Shown piece by piece: positions 63,983 through 64,000 of a stretch of DNA of 64,000 bases (position 1 is the first letter of the stretch; each line of letters begins with the position of its first letter). Location of the stretch: NCBI GenBank assembly GCA_964001285.1, contig CAXFAF010000001.1:58939-122938 (forward strand). The letters run 5' to 3'. The translations under genes were made by a program, and so were the position numbers. The notes under the pieces are model-generated. The model searched no databases. It was not told where the DNA came from and saw only the letters and a program-made list of their open reading frames with translations. The stretch is from AG-430-B22 sp964001285 (GTDB lineage: Bacteria > Pseudomonadota > Alphaproteobacteria > MED-G09).

Positions 63983-64000
63983 ATGGAAAGCGCAAAGGAA
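63983..64000 (+). CDS. Start of an unknown gene, cut by the window edge
   Basis: A near-perfect ribosome-binding site, AAGGAGGAAG, ends two bases before an ATG whose six codons read MESAKE. Too little remains to name the product. The site is the strongest Shine-Dalgarno sequence in this part of the window, so a real gene is likely. Confidence 0.5.

Larger units (their letters stand above)
62809..64000. mobile_element. Putative left edge of a genomic island next to tRNA-Lys
   Basis: From the end of tRNA-Lys to the window edge, the character of the DNA changes: a tandem 11-bp repeat, a gene whose bases are far richer in G+C (a sampled 60-base row, 63061-63120, has 29 G+C) flanked by direct repeats, and a poorly coding 240-base stretch. 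No integrase is seen, and the matching attachment repeat would lie outside the window. Interpretation as an island is inference from these signs. Confidence 0.4.

Overview
This window is a gene-dense, AT-rich stretch (roughly 30% G+C by eye) of what looks like a chromosome of a free-living marine alphaproteobacterium. Pointers to Alphaproteobacteria are the UvrA first zinc site written CPVSGF, the FGRGKIS-type TatA, the argS - SPOR protein - scpA - scpB - tatABC - serS - yajC - secDF gene order, a RibBX-type riboflavin protein, a TakP-like TRAP transporter and a Bpt-type aminoacyl-transferase. Tiny or overlapping gene junctions, frequent TTG starts and no intergenic gap over 300 bases suggest a streamlined oceanic lineage (low-GC groups such as AEGEAN-169/HIMB59-like or SAR116-like are candidates; this is inference and cannot be settled here).

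Layout. 1-5.6 kb: end of gatB, a glutathione transferase, tesB, and a convergent mutB-mutA pair for methylmalonyl-CoA. 5.7-10.5 kb: cytochrome c maturation operon ccmC-D-E-F-A-B in which CcmF is fused in frame to CcmH and no ccmG is present. 10.5-13.9 kb: msrB, tRNA-Ser(GCU), a DUF3604 lipoprotein and a membrane-anchored parvulin-like protein. 13.9-26.1 kb: housekeeping run dapA, smpB, udg, rpoZ, spoT/rel, pyrE, DUF2062, pdxJ, acpS, lepB, rnc, era, recO, parC. 26-32.2 kb: a minus-strand block with a TRAP 2-oxoacid-type transporter, Bpt, an SLC13 carrier and an RDD protein. 32.2-41.7 kb: GDPD, glyA, nrdR, the riboflavin run ribD-ribE-ribBX-ribH with nusB and thiL, then an H+-pyrophosphatase. 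41.7-52.3 kb: dgt, argS, a SPOR/LysM protein, scpAB, tatABC, serS, yajC, secDF. 52.3-62.6 kb: a stand-alone Urate_ox_N membrane protein, uvrA, ssb, gyrA, coaD, a secreted cyclophilin, queA, tgt and a small lipoprotein.

The last 1.2 kb behave differently. Downstream of tRNA-Lys(UUU) comes an 11-bp perfect tandem repeat, then a phytanoyl-CoA dioxygenase-like gene of clearly higher G+C flanked by 15-bp near-perfect direct repeats, then the beginning of another gene with a strong ribosome-binding site. This looks like the left edge of a genomic island.

The strongest odd points are: the CcmF-CcmH fusion without ccmG; a tRNA-guanine transglycosylase that has lost all three zinc cysteines while keeping both catalytic aspartates; a LysM domain apparently inserted between two SPOR halves; a gyrA leader whose 10-bp inverted repeat pairs the upstream leader with the start codon; and the cassette-like dioxygenase gene next to tRNA-Lys. 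No CRISPR array, rRNA, transposase or known defence system was seen.
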